DNA of 64,000 nucleotides from DASQFQ01 sp963802905 (lineage in GTDB: Bacteria; Actinomycetota; Thermoleophilia; Solirubrobacterales; Solirubrobacteraceae): NCBI GenBank assembly GCA_963802905.1, contig CAWDKH010000009.1, forward strand, positions 1-64,000. Direction: 5' to 3'. A model generated the notes under the pieces. The model was given only the letters and a program-made list of their open reading frames with translations, was not told where the DNA came from and made no database searches. The number at the start of each line of letters is the position of its first letter. The first letter of the stretch is position 1. The position numbers and the translations under genes are program-made. Below, one piece after another: positions 1 through 15,652 of this stretch.

Positions 1-4836
<4,836 letters not shown>

Positions 4837-4909
4837 GGATATTTTTGATACCCGTGGTGTTGGCATGCTGTGTGGTTTTGAGGGTCCGGGGAGACCGGTC
4901 TCGCAAAAT

Positions 4910-5026
4910 TTCCGGTGGCTTTAGCGTGGGGGAAACACCTCTTCCCATTCCGAACAGAGCAGTTAAGCCCCACAGCGCCGATGGTACTTGGCCTTCGCGG
5001 GCCCGGGAGAGTAGGTCGCCGCCGGT
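4910..5026 (+). rRNA. rrf: 5S ribosomal RNA
   Basis: The segment begins TTCCGGTGGCTTTAGCG, contains CCCATTCCGAACAGAGCAGTT, and ends GGAGAGTAGGTCGCCGCCGG. The two ends pair as the 5S helix I. It is third in the rrn operon, about 75 nt after 23S, and is followed by a terminator. The expected length of about 117 nt is met. Confidence 0.93.
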
Positions 5027-5040
5027 TCTTCAAGCACCAC

Positions 5041-5068
5041 GAGCCGCCCGAGAGGGCGGCTCGTTTCG

Positions 5069-5070
<2 letters not shown>
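5041..5070 (+). terminator. rrn operon intrinsic terminator
   Basis: GAGCCGCCC, a short AGA loop and GGGCGGCTC form a 9-bp perfect GC-rich stem at 5041-5062, followed by the T-rich tract TTTCGTT. It lies 15 nt after 5S. The last bases overlap the stop codon of the converging UvrA-like gene at 5069-5071. Confidence 0.9.
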
Positions 5071-7444
<2,374 letters not shown>

Positions 7445-8046
7445 CGGTCCTGGTCACTCCTGAGGTCGTGGTCGCACGGCCATGCTAGGTGCGGCTCGTG
7501 GCCGGCGCTTCTCGATTCGTGATCGGTCTGGCCACCTCGGCCGGCCCCTCAACGCGCGCGGGCCGCCCGGAGGCGGCCCGCATGCATGGAGCTCGTTGAA
7601 GTAGCCGCCCTCCCGGCGCGCCCGTCCTCCCAGACCGGGCACCGGGGGGCGGATGATCAGGTCCGCTGGCGCCGGGGGAGCGGCGTGCGGCAGACCTGGG
7701 CACGCTGGCTGACCGTCCCCGGTCGGCGCGTGCGCTGGTGACGATCGAGACGTCGGCGATGCGGGTGCTCGGACGTGGGGGCGGCAGCCCTCGGCAAAGG
7801 TGTTGACCGGGGCGCAGTTGCCTCACCCAGCGTGGCGAACTCGAGCGCCGAATCCACGGCGCCCCGCACCAGCTCGCGAAGCGAGCGCTTGGGCTGTCGA
7901 CTGTCGATCGTCGGGGGGAACATGTGTTCGTGAAGCTACGAAGCGGGTCGGACGGAACGGGCGATTTGCAAGGGTTCTTGCAGCGACTCGCCGCGATCCC
8001 GCACGCGGCCTGGGCCGACCGGAAAGTGGTGCGCAGGAGGGCTCGC
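7445..8046. other. 600-bp stretch with no convincing gene
   Basis: All frames here give only short arginine- and proline-rich translations typical of GC-rich shadow reading, and I find no family motif or plausible start site. The one visible structure is a hairpin at 7560-7579 (GGGCCGCC, CGGA loop, GGCGGCCC) with no T-tract. The region probably carries the 5' flank of the minus-strand UvrA-like gene and the promoter of the following thioesterase. Confidence 0.5.
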
Positions 8047-8058
8047 TAGGGTCGCCGC

Positions 8059-8454
8059 ATCGGTCGCCGACACACCCATCGACTACGTGTCCGCTACGGC
8101 GAATGCGACCCCCAGGGCGTCGTCTTCAACGCCCATTACTTCGCCTACTTCGACATCGCGCTGACCGAGCTGTGGCGCGAGGCGGCCGGCGGCTACGCGG
8201 GGATGATGGAGGACGGGATCGACCTCCAGGTGGTGGAGGCGACCGCCCGCTACAAGGCGCCTGCGCGCTTCGACGACGAGCTGGACCTCACCATCGAGGT
8301 CACGAAGCTCGGCACCACGAGCATGGTCACGGCGCTCGCCATCCATCGCGACGGCACGCTCCTCGTCGAGGGCGAGCTCGTCCACGTCTTCGTGGACGGC
8401 AAGGCGCTCACCAAGGTCCCGATCCCCGACCGCCTCCGCGAGGCGTTCGGCTAG
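8059..8454 (+). CDS. acyl-CoA thioesterase, 4HBT/YbgC-like hotdog protein
   Basis: The translation contains RVRYGECDPQGVVFNAHY, the catalytic Asp motif of 4-hydroxybenzoyl-CoA/YbgC thioesterases, followed by a hotdog-fold body. It would hydrolyse acyl-CoA thioesters in the cytoplasm. The reading frame is open from 8050, but there is no ATG, GTG or TTG before the catalytic motif. An in-frame ATC at 8059 sits where a start is expected, six bases after TAGGGT, so a base-calling error or a non-standard AUC start is possible. The first ATG, at 8203, would remove the active site. The 3' end overlaps the converging dehydrogenase by four bases. Family call is firm; the start is not. Confidence 0.7.
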   Translation: MGRRHTHRLRVRYGECDPQGVVFNAHYFAYFDIALTELWREAAGGYAGMMEDGIDLQVVEATARYKAPARFDDELDLTIEVTKLGTTSMVTALAIHRDGTLLVEGELVHVFVDGKALTKVPIPDRLREAFG

Positions 8455-9554
8455 GACCCGAGCGACGCCCAGATGTCGACCTTGGTGCGCACCTTCTCGA
8501 TCACCGCGTCGGTGAACTCGCTGGTGGTTGCGTGGCCGCCAAGGTCGACGGTCTTCAGGCCGCCGGCGATCGTCTCGAGCACGCCCTCGTAGATCGCGCG
8601 CGAGGCGCGGTCGGCGCCCTTGATCCCCTTGGCGTGGGCGTAGCTCAGCAGCGCGGCGCAGGCGAGGATCATCGCCATCGGGTTCGCGAGGTTCTTGCCG
8701 AGCAGCGACGGCGCGGTGCCGTGCGGCGCCTCGGCCATCGCGACGTCGATCTCGTGGTCGTCGTCGAACGCCAGCAGCACCGACTCGGCGCCGGCGATCG
8801 AGCCGAACATCGGCAGCACGAGGTCGGACAGGCAGTCGCCGTCGCGGTTCAGCGCCGGGATCACCAGCGGCGTCTCCGCGGCGCCAGAGATCAGCCCCGC
8901 GTAGGTGGCGTCGATCAGCACCGGCCGGTACTCGACGTCGGGGTGGCGCTCGGCCGCCCGGTCCATCTCCTCCTTGAGCATCCCCTCGTAGACGGGGGAG
9001 ACGGTCCACTTCGGGCCGCCGTAGACGACGGCCTGCGTGCGCTCGGCGGTCCGGAACGCGTACTCGGCCACCGCGCGGCAGGTCGAGCGCGTGATCTTCT
9101 CGGTCCGGTAGGCGACCTCGTCGTCGGCGTCCTCGGTGCCCTCGCGCCACTGCTTGGCGCCGTAGGCGTCCTCGACCGCCATCCGCACGACGGAGATCGG
9201 GAAGTGCACGCCGGAGACCGGCCCGACCACGCCCGGGATGCGCCGGCCGGTGCGGATGATCACCTTGCCGTCGACCTCCTCGCGGAGGATCCGGTTGGGC
9301 GAGCCGACGTCGTCCTTGCCCTCGGGCGTGACGGTCGCGGCCTTGAGCCCGAACCCGGCCTCGCGCATGGCCTCGGCGGCCTCGGTGACGACGGCGTTGT
9401 CGGTCTCGCGGCGGTTCTCGAGCGACAGGTCGTAGGTGACGAGCTCGGCTTGGAGCCCGGTCACGTCGGGGTCGAGCACGCGGATCGCCTGCTCGAGGAG
9501 CTCCTGCCCGGTCTCGTCGCCCTCGAGGACGATGATCTTGAGGTCGTCGGCCAT
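8451..9554 (-). CDS. isocitrate/isopropylmalate dehydrogenase family protein
   Basis: This 367-residue protein belongs to the beta-decarboxylating dehydrogenase family, which oxidises isocitrate, isopropylmalate or related hydroxy-acids with NAD(P) and a divalent metal. Seen are GSPNRILREEVDG with the substrate-binding RTGRRIPG, a Tyr-containing AYRTEKITRST segment, NRDGDCLSDLV with metal-binding Asp, and AEAPHGTAP near the coenzyme site. The N-terminal GDETG is the expected start of the fold. Length suits the short homodimeric class. ICDH versus IPMDH cannot be settled by eye, though the loop sequences lean to ICDH. A TAGGCT hexamer lies nine bases before the ATG and overlaps the stop of the upstream GST, suggesting leaderless transcription. 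Confidence 0.8.
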   Translation of the reverse strand: MADDLKIIVLEGDETGQELLEQAIRVLDPDVTGLQAELVTYDLSLENRRETDNAVVTEAAEAMREAGFGLKAATVTPEGKDDVGSPNRILREEVDGKVIIRTGRRIPGVVGPVSGVHFPISVVRMAVEDAYGAKQWREGTEDADDEVAYRTEKITRSTCRAVAEYAFRTAERTQAVVYGGPKWTVSPVYEGMLKEEMDRAAERHPDVEYRPVLIDATYAGLISGAAETPLVIPALNRDGDCLSDLVLPMFGSIAGAESVLLAFDDDHEIDVAMAEAPHGTAPSLLGKNLANPMAMILACAALLSYAHAKGIKGADRASRAIYEGVLETIAGGLKTVDLGGHATTSEFTDAVIEKVRTKVDIWASLGS

Positions 9555-9566
9555 GGGCGGCGCAGC

Positions 9567-10198
9567 CTAGAGGGTGCGCCTGCTCGCGTGGGCCGGCATC
9601 GGCGTGAGGCCCTCCTCGAATCCGGGGAGGGCCGCCACGCGCTTCACCCACGCCGCGACCGCCGGGTGCTCCGCGAGGGGCACCCCGGCGTCGTCGGCGA
9701 CATGGACGTAGCCGTAGAGCGCGAGGTCGGCGACGGTGTAGGCGTCGCCGAGCACGAAGTCGCGGCCCTGGAGGCCGCGGTCGAGCGTGCCGAGCGCGTC
9801 GCGCCCGCGGCGCTGGCGATCGGCGAACACCTCGGGTACGCCGCTCGCCCGCCCGCTCAGCGCCAGGAAGCGCGCGACGCCGATGTTCGCCTCGACCTGG
9901 TTCTGCTCGAAGAACATCCACGCGTGCACGCGCGGCGCGCGAGACCGGGTCGGCGGGCAGGTACTCGGTGCCCTCGGCGAGGTAGAGCAGGATCGCGCCG
10001 GACTCGGCGAGGAACTGCCCGTCGTCGAGCTCGAGCACCGGGATGCGCCCGTCCGGGTTGCGGGCGAAGTGCTCGGGCGTGCGGGTCTCGCCGGCGAACA
10101 GGTCGAGCTCGACGCGCTCATACGACGCCCCGACCTGGTCGAGCATCACGCGGGCCTTCAGGCAGTTGCCCGAGGAGGGGTGCTCGTAGAGGATCACG
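9567..10198 (-). CDS. glutathione S-transferase-like protein (frameshifted)
   Basis: The N-terminal part starting at GTG 10198 reads as a thioredoxin-like GST domain (ILYEHPSSGNCLKAR, then RNPDGRIPVLELDDG and LAESGAILLYL). The C-terminal helical domain continues in another frame (VHAWMFFEQNQVEANIG to PAVAAWVKRVAALPGFE). The switch is near 9942, where one extra G in a GCGCGCC-like run would explain it. A single-base consensus error is more likely than a broken gene, because both halves are intact. Glutathione is unusual in actinobacteria, so the thiol used is unknown. The start overlaps the stop of the HD-domain gene by four bases or so, implying an operon. Confidence 0.75.
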
Positions 10199-10775
10199 CC
10201 GCTTCGGCGCCGTGCAGCTCGAGCTCGTCGGCGTGCTCCTCGAGCGCGGCGATCACGAAGGTCAGGTGCTCGTCGAAGTCGACGCCGAGCGCCTCGGCGC
10301 CCTCGCGGAGCTCGTCGCGGTTGACCGCGGCGGCGAAGGCCGGCGTCTTCATCTTCTTCTTGACCGACTTCGGCGTCAGGCCGTGGATGCCGGTCGGCCG
10401 CACGTAGGCGCAGGCCATGATGAAGCCGGAGAGCTCGTCGACCGCGAACAGCGCCTTCTCCATGTCGGAGTCGCGCGAGACCTCGAGGAAGTCGGCGTGC
10501 GAGGCGACGGCGCGCACGAACTCGGGGCTGAAGCCCTGGCGCTCGAGCTCCTTCAGCGCGTAGCGCGGGTGGCCGTCCTCGAGCGACGGATAGCGCTCGT
10601 AGTCGAGGTCGTGGAGCATCCCGACGAGGCCCCATTCCTCCTCGTCGCCGTCGAAGCGGGGGGCGTAGGCGCGCATCGCCGCCTCGACGGCGAGCACGTG
10701 CTTGCGCAGCGATGCGGACTCGGTCCACTCGCAGAAGAGGGACCAGGCTTCGGCGCGCGAAAGAGGCTGCGACAT
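10194..10775 (-). CDS. HD-domain hydrolase
   Basis: This 193-residue protein has a helical HD-type core: a histidine in LRKHVLAVE, then MLHDLDYERYP, and ASHADF further on, which together make the metal-binding His and His-Asp pattern of HD phosphohydrolases. It is probably a cytoplasmic nucleotidase or phosphodiesterase; the substrate cannot be told. The ATG at 10775 is seven bases downstream of TAGGGT on the minus strand, so the message is probably leaderless. It shares a divergent promoter with murA and is followed by the GST gene, whose start overlaps its stop. Confidence 0.8.
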   Translation of the reverse strand: MSQPLSRAEAWSLFCEWTESASLRKHVLAVEAAMRAYAPRFDGDEEEWGLVGMLHDLDYERYPSLEDGHPRYALKELERQGFSPEFVRAVASHADFLEVSRDSDMEKALFAVDELSGFIMACAYVRPTGIHGLTPKSVKKKMKTPAFAAAVNRDELREGAEALGVDFDEHLTFVIAALEEHADELELHGAEAA

Positions 10776-10781
10776 GGGTGT

Positions 10782-10788
10782 TACCCTA
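10782..10788. promoter_or_regulatory. overlapping divergent -10 elements (HD gene / murA)
   Basis: TACCCT at 10782-10787 reads toward murA. Its opposite strand gives TAGGGT at 10788-10783 reading toward the HD gene, seven bases before that ATG. The murA ATG is 16 bases away on its side. One seven-base core could therefore serve both directions, so that polymerase binding would be mutually exclusive. This is inferred from the repeated TANNNT pattern in the window. Confidence 0.5.
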
Positions 10789-10803
10789 GCCCGCCGCTCG
10801 ACC

Positions 10804-12090
10804 ATGGAAAAGCTCGTCATCGAGGGCGGCGTGCCGCTTTCCGGCACCATCGTGGCCGCCGGAAACAAGAACGCTGCACTGCCGCTGCTCGCCGCCAGCC
10901 TCCTCACCGAGGAGCGGGTCGAGATCGCGAACGTGCCGCGGATCCGCGACACCGAGGCGATGCTCGCCCTGCTCGCGGACCTCGGCGTGTCCGTCGAGTG
11001 GCTGGGGGACAACAAGGTCGCGCTGCAGGCCGACGACATCCCGACCACCGATGTCGACCCCGCGCTCGCCGAGCGCATCCGCGCGTCGTTCCTCGTCGCC
11101 GGGCCGCTGCTCGCGCGCTTCGGCAGCGCGCTGATGCCGCCGCCGGGCGGCGACGTGATCGGCCGCCGCCGCCTCGACCCGCACCTCGACGCCTTCCGCG
11201 CGCTCGGCGCTGAGGTCGAGCACGACCGCCAGATCCGTATGCGGGCGCCCAACGGCGGCCTGCGCTCGACCGACTTCTTCATGGACGAGCCGTCCGTGAT
11301 GGGTACCGAGAACGCGCTGATGGCCGCCGCGCTGACCCAGGGCACGACCGTGATCCGCAACGCCGCCTCCGAGCCGCACGTGCAGGACCTCGCGCGCATG
11401 CTCAACAAGATGGGCGCGGCGATCGAGGGCATCGGCTCGAACGTCATGTACGTGCACGGGATGTCGGAGCTCGGCGGCTGCGAGCACTCCGTCTCGCCCG
11501 ACCACATCGAGATTGCCTCGTTCATGGCCCTGGCCGGCGTGACCGGGGGAGAGCTGCGGATCCAGGGCTGCGTGCCCGAGGACATGCGGATGATCTGCCT
11601 CGTGTTCGAGCGGCTCGGGCTGCACTCGCGCTGGGAGGGCTCGGACATCGTCGTGCCCGGCGGGCAGAAGCTCGTGGTGGCGCGCGACGCCGGCGACTAC
11701 CAGTCCAAGGTCGAGGACGGCCCGTGGCCGGCGTTCCCGGCCGACCTCACCTCGATCGCCGTCGCGCTCGCGACGCAGTCCGAGGGCTCGGTCCTGATCT
11801 TCGAGAAGATGTTCGAGAACCGCCTGTTCTTCGTGGACAAGCTGATCTCGATGGGCGCCGAGATCACGATCTGCGACCCGCACCGGGCGATCGTCATCGG
11901 CCCGCGGCGGCTGCGCGGCGCGCGCCTGTCCTCGCCCGACATCCGCGCCGGCATGGCGATCCTGATCGCCGCGCTGTGCGCCCAGGGCGAGAGCGAGATC
12001 CACAACGTGCGCGAGATCGACCGCGGCTACGAGCGGATCGACGAGCGCCTGCGGGACCTCGGCGCGCGCATCGAGCGCGTCGCGATCTAG
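10804..12090 (+). CDS. murA: UDP-N-acetylglucosamine 1-carboxyvinyltransferase
   Basis: This 428-residue EPSP-synthase-fold enzyme catalyses the first committed step of peptidoglycan synthesis, transferring enolpyruvate from PEP to UDP-GlcNAc in the cytoplasm. The N-terminal GNKNAALPLLAA substrate motif and the two-lobed inside-out barrel repeat are clear. In the catalytic loop, PPPGGDVIGRR has Asp (residue 117) where E. coli MurA has Cys115. That substitution is known from mycobacteria and gives intrinsic fosfomycin resistance. An in-frame ATG at 10774 could add ten residues, but 10804 gives the conserved N-terminus (MEKLVIEGG). The gene is transcribed away from the HD gene. Confidence 0.93.
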   Translation: MEKLVIEGGVPLSGTIVAAGNKNAALPLLAASLLTEERVEIANVPRIRDTEAMLALLADLGVSVEWLGDNKVALQADDIPTTDVDPALAERIRASFLVAGPLLARFGSALMPPPGGDVIGRRRLDPHLDAFRALGAEVEHDRQIRMRAPNGGLRSTDFFMDEPSVMGTENALMAAALTQGTTVIRNAASEPHVQDLARMLNKMGAAIEGIGSNVMYVHGMSELGGCEHSVSPDHIEIASFMALAGVTGGELRIQGCVPEDMRMICLVFERLGLHSRWEGSDIVVPGGQKLVVARDAGDYQSKVEDGPWPAFPADLTSIAVALATQSEGSVLIFEKMFENRLFFVDKLISMGAEITICDPHRAIVIGPRRLRGARLSSPDIRAGMAILIAALCAQGESEIHNVREIDRGYERIDERLRDLGARIERVAI

Positions 12091-12136
12091 TGGGTCTTCC
12101 CGTGATGCGTCGCCCGAGAGACCGGGCGCCGGCGTC

Positions 12137-12201
12137 GCCAGGCAAGGACGCAGATCCGAAGGAATACCTCTGGTATTTCGAGGGTCGAGGACGCAGCCTG
12201 G
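12137..12201 (+). ncRNA. candidate structured RNA upstream of hisZ
   Basis: The murA-hisZ gap holds a nested fold. CCAGGC (12138-12143) pairs with GCCTGG (12196-12201). Inside are two copies of AGGACGCAG (12145-12153 and 12188-12196) facing each other, then GATCC/GGGTC, then AATACC/GGTATT closing a TCT loop at 12163-12177. The symmetric internal loop made by the repeated motif looks selected. I cannot match it to a known riboswitch class. It lies before the putative leaderless hisZ promoter, so it may be a separate small RNA, a DNA operator, or part of a longer message. Confidence 0.4.
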
Positions 12202-12250
12202 TGGTGATCGGCGACCGCCGATCTCGAGCGAGGCGTTGCGGGAAGGCCAC

Positions 12251-12256
12251 TAGCCT
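12251..12256 (+). promoter_or_regulatory. putative leaderless promoter -10 of hisZ
   Basis: TAGCCT is followed by nine bases and then the hisZ ATG. This spacing places the start of transcription at or next to the start codon. No Shine-Dalgarno sequence is present. Confidence 0.5.
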
Positions 12257-12265
12257 CTCCGGGCC

Positions 12266-13243
12266 ATGATCGATCCGATCCCCTCGGGGACCCGCGACGT
12301 CCTGCCGGACGAGATGCGCGAGCTGCGCGCGATCACCGAGAAGCTGCGCGCGGTGTTCGACGCGCGCGGCTACGGCGAGGTGGCGACGCCGGCGCTCGAG
12401 TACGAGACGACGCTCGCGCGCGGGGACGCCGCGGCGGCCGAGCCCGCCTACCGGCTGTTCGACGAGCAGGGCAACGTGCTCGTGCTGCGCTCGGACATGA
12501 CGATCCCGATCGCGCGGGTGGTGGCAACGCGGTATGCGAGCTCCTCGCCGCCCCTGCGCTTCTGTTACTTCGCCCACGCCTACCGGAGCGTGCGGCCCTC
12601 GCGCGGCCAGGCGCGCGAGATGCTGCAGGCGGGGATCGAGCTCGTCGGCGCGCCCGGGCCGGAGGGGACGGTCGAGGCGATCGAGCTGCTGTGCGAGGTG
12701 CTCGACGCCGTCGGGCTCGACGGCTACCGGGTCGGGCTGGGCGACGCGTCGCTGTACCCGGCGCTGCTGGACGCGCTCGGCGTGCCCGCGGGCGCGCGGG
12801 CGCCGATCCTCCACGAGCTCGTCACGCGCGACTTCGTCGGCCTGGAGCGCGAGATCGAGGCGCTGCGGCTGGGGGAGGAGGCCGCGGGCGTGCTCCTGCA
12901 CGTGCCGCAGCTGCGCGGCGGCCTGGAGGTGCTCGACCGGCTCGAAGGGCCGGCGGCCGAGGTCGTGGGGCGCCTGCGGGTGCTCCAGGAGCGCTTGACG
13001 CCGCGCGCGGCGGAGCGGGTGATCTTCGACCTCGGGCTGTCGCGGTCGCTGGGCTACTACACGGGCGCGATCTTCGAGGTCTACGACGGCGCGCTGGGCG
13101 TGCCGCTCGGCGGCGGCGGGCGCTACGACGACCTGCTCGGGCGGTTCGGGCGGGAGCTGCCGGCGGCGGGCTGGGCTTTGAACGTGGAGCGGCTGCACAT
13201 CGCGTTGGTGGGCGAAGGGGAGCGGGGCGAACGATGGGCCTGA
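12266..13243 (+). CDS. hisZ: ATP phosphoribosyltransferase regulatory subunit
   Basis: This 325-residue protein resembles the catalytic core of histidyl-tRNA synthetase: PSGTRDVLPDE at the start, LRSDMTIPIAR and RFCYFAHAYR for the class II motifs, and YYTGAIFEVY with GGGGRYDDLL near the end. It lacks a C-terminal anticodon-binding domain. That is the known layout of HisZ, which makes the short form of HisG active in the first step of histidine synthesis and contributes to feedback control. It overlaps hisG by ten bases, supporting this call over a HisS. The ATG is leaderless-like. Confidence 0.92.
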   Translation: MIDPIPSGTRDVLPDEMRELRAITEKLRAVFDARGYGEVATPALEYETTLARGDAAAAEPAYRLFDEQGNVLVLRSDMTIPIARVVATRYASSSPPLRFCYFAHAYRSVRPSRGQAREMLQAGIELVGAPGPEGTVEAIELLCEVLDAVGLDGYRVGLGDASLYPALLDALGVPAGARAPILHELVTRDFVGLEREIEALRLGEEAAGVLLHVPQLRGGLEVLDRLEGPAAEVVGRLRVLQERLTPRAAERVIFDLGLSRSLGYYTGAIFEVYDGALGVPLGGGGRYDDLLGRFGRELPAAGWALNVERLHIALVGEGERGERWA

Positions 13244-13870
13244 ACGGGCTGACGATCGCCGTGCCGCGTGGTGCGCTGATGAAGCAGACGCTGGATCTGC
13301 TCGACGGGCTCGGCGTCGACACCTCCGAGGTGCGCGCCAACGACCGCCGGCTGCTGTTCGGCGAGGTCGGGATCGTCACGATGCGGCCCTCCGACGTGCC
13401 GACCTACGTCGAGGCGGGCGCCGCCGACCTCGGCATCACCGGCAAGGACGTGCTCGGCCGAGCAGATCGAGCGCGAGGTCTACGAGCTCGTCGACCTCGG
13501 CTACGGGCGCTGCGTGATGGTGTTCGCCACCGTCGAGGGCGACGACCCCGCCGCCGAGGCGCTGCGCCGGCTCGGCGTCATGCGCGTGGCCACGAAGTAC
13601 CCGCGGATCGCCGCCCGCTACTTCGAGCGCACCGGCCGCCAGGCGGAGATCGTCGAGGTCAAGGGCTCGGTCGAGCTCGCGCCGCTGACCGGGCTCGTCG
13701 AGGGCATCGTCGACCTCACCGCCACGGGCACGACGCTGCGTGAGAACGGGCTCGTCGTGCGCGAGGAGATCTGGGCCTCGACCGCGCGCCTGATCGCCAA
13801 CCCGGTCGCGCACAAGCTGAAGGCTGCGGAGATCGACGAGATCCTTGCCCGGATCCGCGATGCGGCGTAG
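13234..13870 (+). CDS. hisG: ATP phosphoribosyltransferase, short form (one frameshift)
   Basis: HisG condenses ATP and PRPP to start histidine synthesis and, in this short form of about 211 residues, needs HisZ. The start (GLNGLTIAVPRGALM) and ADLGITGKDVL lie in the first frame. The rest (EQIEREVYELVDLGYGRCVM through the PRPP-loop region DLTATGTTLRENGL) lies in another. One extra G near 13457 in CTCGGCCGAG restores a continuous protein. The C-terminal regulatory domain of long HisG is absent, as expected beside hisZ. It overlaps hisZ upstream and hisD downstream. The break is probably a consensus error. Confidence 0.88.
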
Positions 13871-15061
13871 CTGCACGGTCGCGGAAGCCGCTGCGGTGGC
13901 GGCGGAGGTGCGCGCGACGGTGCCGGCGGCCGAATCGGTGGCCGACGAGGTCGCCGCCATCGTCGAGGACGTCCGGCTGCGCGGGAACGCCGCGGTGGCC
14001 GAGTACGAGTACCGGTTCGGTGACGGGCAGTGGGGGCGCGTGCCGGCCGGAGCGGCTGCGCGCAGCGCTCGACGCGCTCGACCCTGGGCGTGCGGCAGGC
14101 GCTGAAGCTCGCGGCAGCCAACATCGAGGCGGTCGCGGCGGCGGGGCTCGGCGCCGACACGACGGTCACGCTCGAGCAGGGCCAGTCGGTGCGGCTGCGC
14201 GACATGCCGGTGCGACGGGCGGCGGTCTATGCGCCCGGCGGCCGCGCGCCGTACCCGTCGTCGGTGCTCATGGGCGCGGTCACCGCTCGCGCCGCCGGGG
14301 TCGACGAGGTCGATCGTGGCCGCGCCCGCACCACCCGGTGATCCTCGCCGCCGCGGCGCTCTGCGAGGCCGACGAGGTCTACGCGATCGGCGGCGCGCAG
14401 GCGATCGCCGCGCTCGCGCACGGGACCGAGTCGATCCGGCGCGTCGACGTGATCGTCGGCCCCGGCAACCTCTACGTGCAGGAGGCCAAGCGGCAGGTCT
14501 CAGCGGGCTCGTCGGGATCGACGGCTTCGCCGGGCCGAGCGACCTCTGCGTGATCCTCACCGCGGGCGCCGATCCCGCGTGGGCGGCCGCGGACCTCGCC
14601 GCGCAGGCCGAGCACGGACGCGACTCGCTCGTGGTGGCGGTCAGCGACGACCCCGAGCTGCTGCCCGAGGACGGGATCGGCGTCCACGCCGCCGACCTCG
14701 ACGCCGCGCTCGCGTTCGCCGAGGCGCTCGCGCCCGAGCACCTGCAGCTCATGGGCCCGGCCGCGGAGGCGCTGGCGCCGCGGGTGCGCAGCGCCGGCTG
14801 CCTGTTCGTCGGGCGAACACTCCGGCACCGCGTTCGGCGACTACGTGGCGGGCTCCAACCACACGCTGCCCGACCGAGGGCGCGGCGCGCTTCGCCTCCG
14901 GGCTCAACGTCCGCCACTTCCGCCGCCGCATGGCCGAGGTCCGCATCCCGCCGCAGGCCGCGGCGACGCTCGCGGGCCCCGGCGCGGCGATCGCGCGCGC
15001 CGAGGGCTTCGAGGCCCACGCCGCGTCGATGGAGGCAAGACGGGAGAATCCAGCGCGATGA
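13860..15061 (+). CDS. hisD: histidinol dehydrogenase (multiple frameshifts)
   Basis: HisD performs the last two oxidations from histidinol to histidine, using zinc and NAD. Recognisable blocks appear in order but in changing frames: VRLRGNAAVAEYEYRF, AALDALDPG, YAPGGRAPYPSSVLMG, HPVILAAAALCEADEVYAIGG with GGAQAIAAL, VIVGPGNLYVQEAKRQV, GIDGFAGPSDL, LAPEHLQLMGP, and GLNVRHFRRRMAEVRI. About seven one-base surplus sites (near 14045, 14087, 14311, 14326, 14500, 14812, 14870) explain every switch. All catalytic blocks survive, so I do not call a pseudogene. It starts inside the hisG stop region and ends overlapping hisB. hisC is not next to it. Confidence 0.85.
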
Positions 15062-15652
15062 GCCGCACGCGCAGAGATCAGCCGCAAGACGGGGGAGACC
15101 GACGTCTCGCTCACCCTCGGGCTCGACGGCACCGGCGCCGGGACGCGCCGCACCGGCGTCGGCTTCCTCGACCACATGCTCGACCTGCTCGCCCGCCACG
15201 GGCGCCTCGACCTCGAGGTCCAGGTCGCCGGCGACCTCCAGACCGGCTCGCACCACACGGTCGAGGACACCGGCATCGTGCTCGGCCAGGCGCTCGACCG
15301 CGCGCTCGGCGACCGCGCCGGGATCGCCCGCTACGGCCACGCCGTCGTCCCGATGGACGAGGCCCGCGCCGCGTGCGCGATCGACGTCTCCGGCCGCCCG
15401 TACTGCGCCTACGGCGGGCTCACGCTGCCGCCCGGCGACATCGCCGGCTTCGAGCACGAGGCCGCCGAGGAGTTCTTCCGCGCCGTCGCCAGCGCCGCGC
15501 GGCTCACGCTCCACCTCGAGCTCCAGGCGGGCACCAACGCCCACCACATGATCGAGGCGTGCTTCAAGGCGTTCGCCCGCGCGCTGCGGGTCGCGGTCGC
15601 GGTCGATCCCTCGGAGTCCGGGATCCCGTCGACCAAGGGCACGCTGACGTGA
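15058..15652 (+). CDS. hisB: imidazoleglycerol-phosphate dehydratase (one frameshift)
   Basis: HisB dehydrates imidazole glycerol phosphate. Apart from the first five codons, the protein is continuous: ETDVSLTLGLDG, TGVGFLDHMLDLLARHG, the metal-binding HHTVEDTGI, and GTNAHHMIEACFKA, which supplies the second His pair. An extra C near 15071 separates MSRT from the AEISRKTGET continuation. The ATG overlaps the hisD stop and the 3' end overlaps the hisH GTG, so it is tightly coupled. It is the monofunctional type of about 197 residues, without a phosphatase domain. Confidence 0.9.

Noticed and set aside
7800..11213. Plus-strand open frame of over 1100 codons
   Set aside because: It runs antisense to the IDH, GST and HD genes and over a start-less intergenic region. 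The composition is typical of a shadow frame.
12120..12200. Glutamine (glnA) riboswitch before hisZ
   Set aside because: Only CCGAAGGAA fits; the GACGGAAGTAGG-type core and downstream half are absent.
13860..15061. hisD as a decayed pseudogene
   Set aside because: Every conserved block is present in order, and only one-base frame changes occur, as in neighbouring genes. Decay would also show substitutions and larger deletions.
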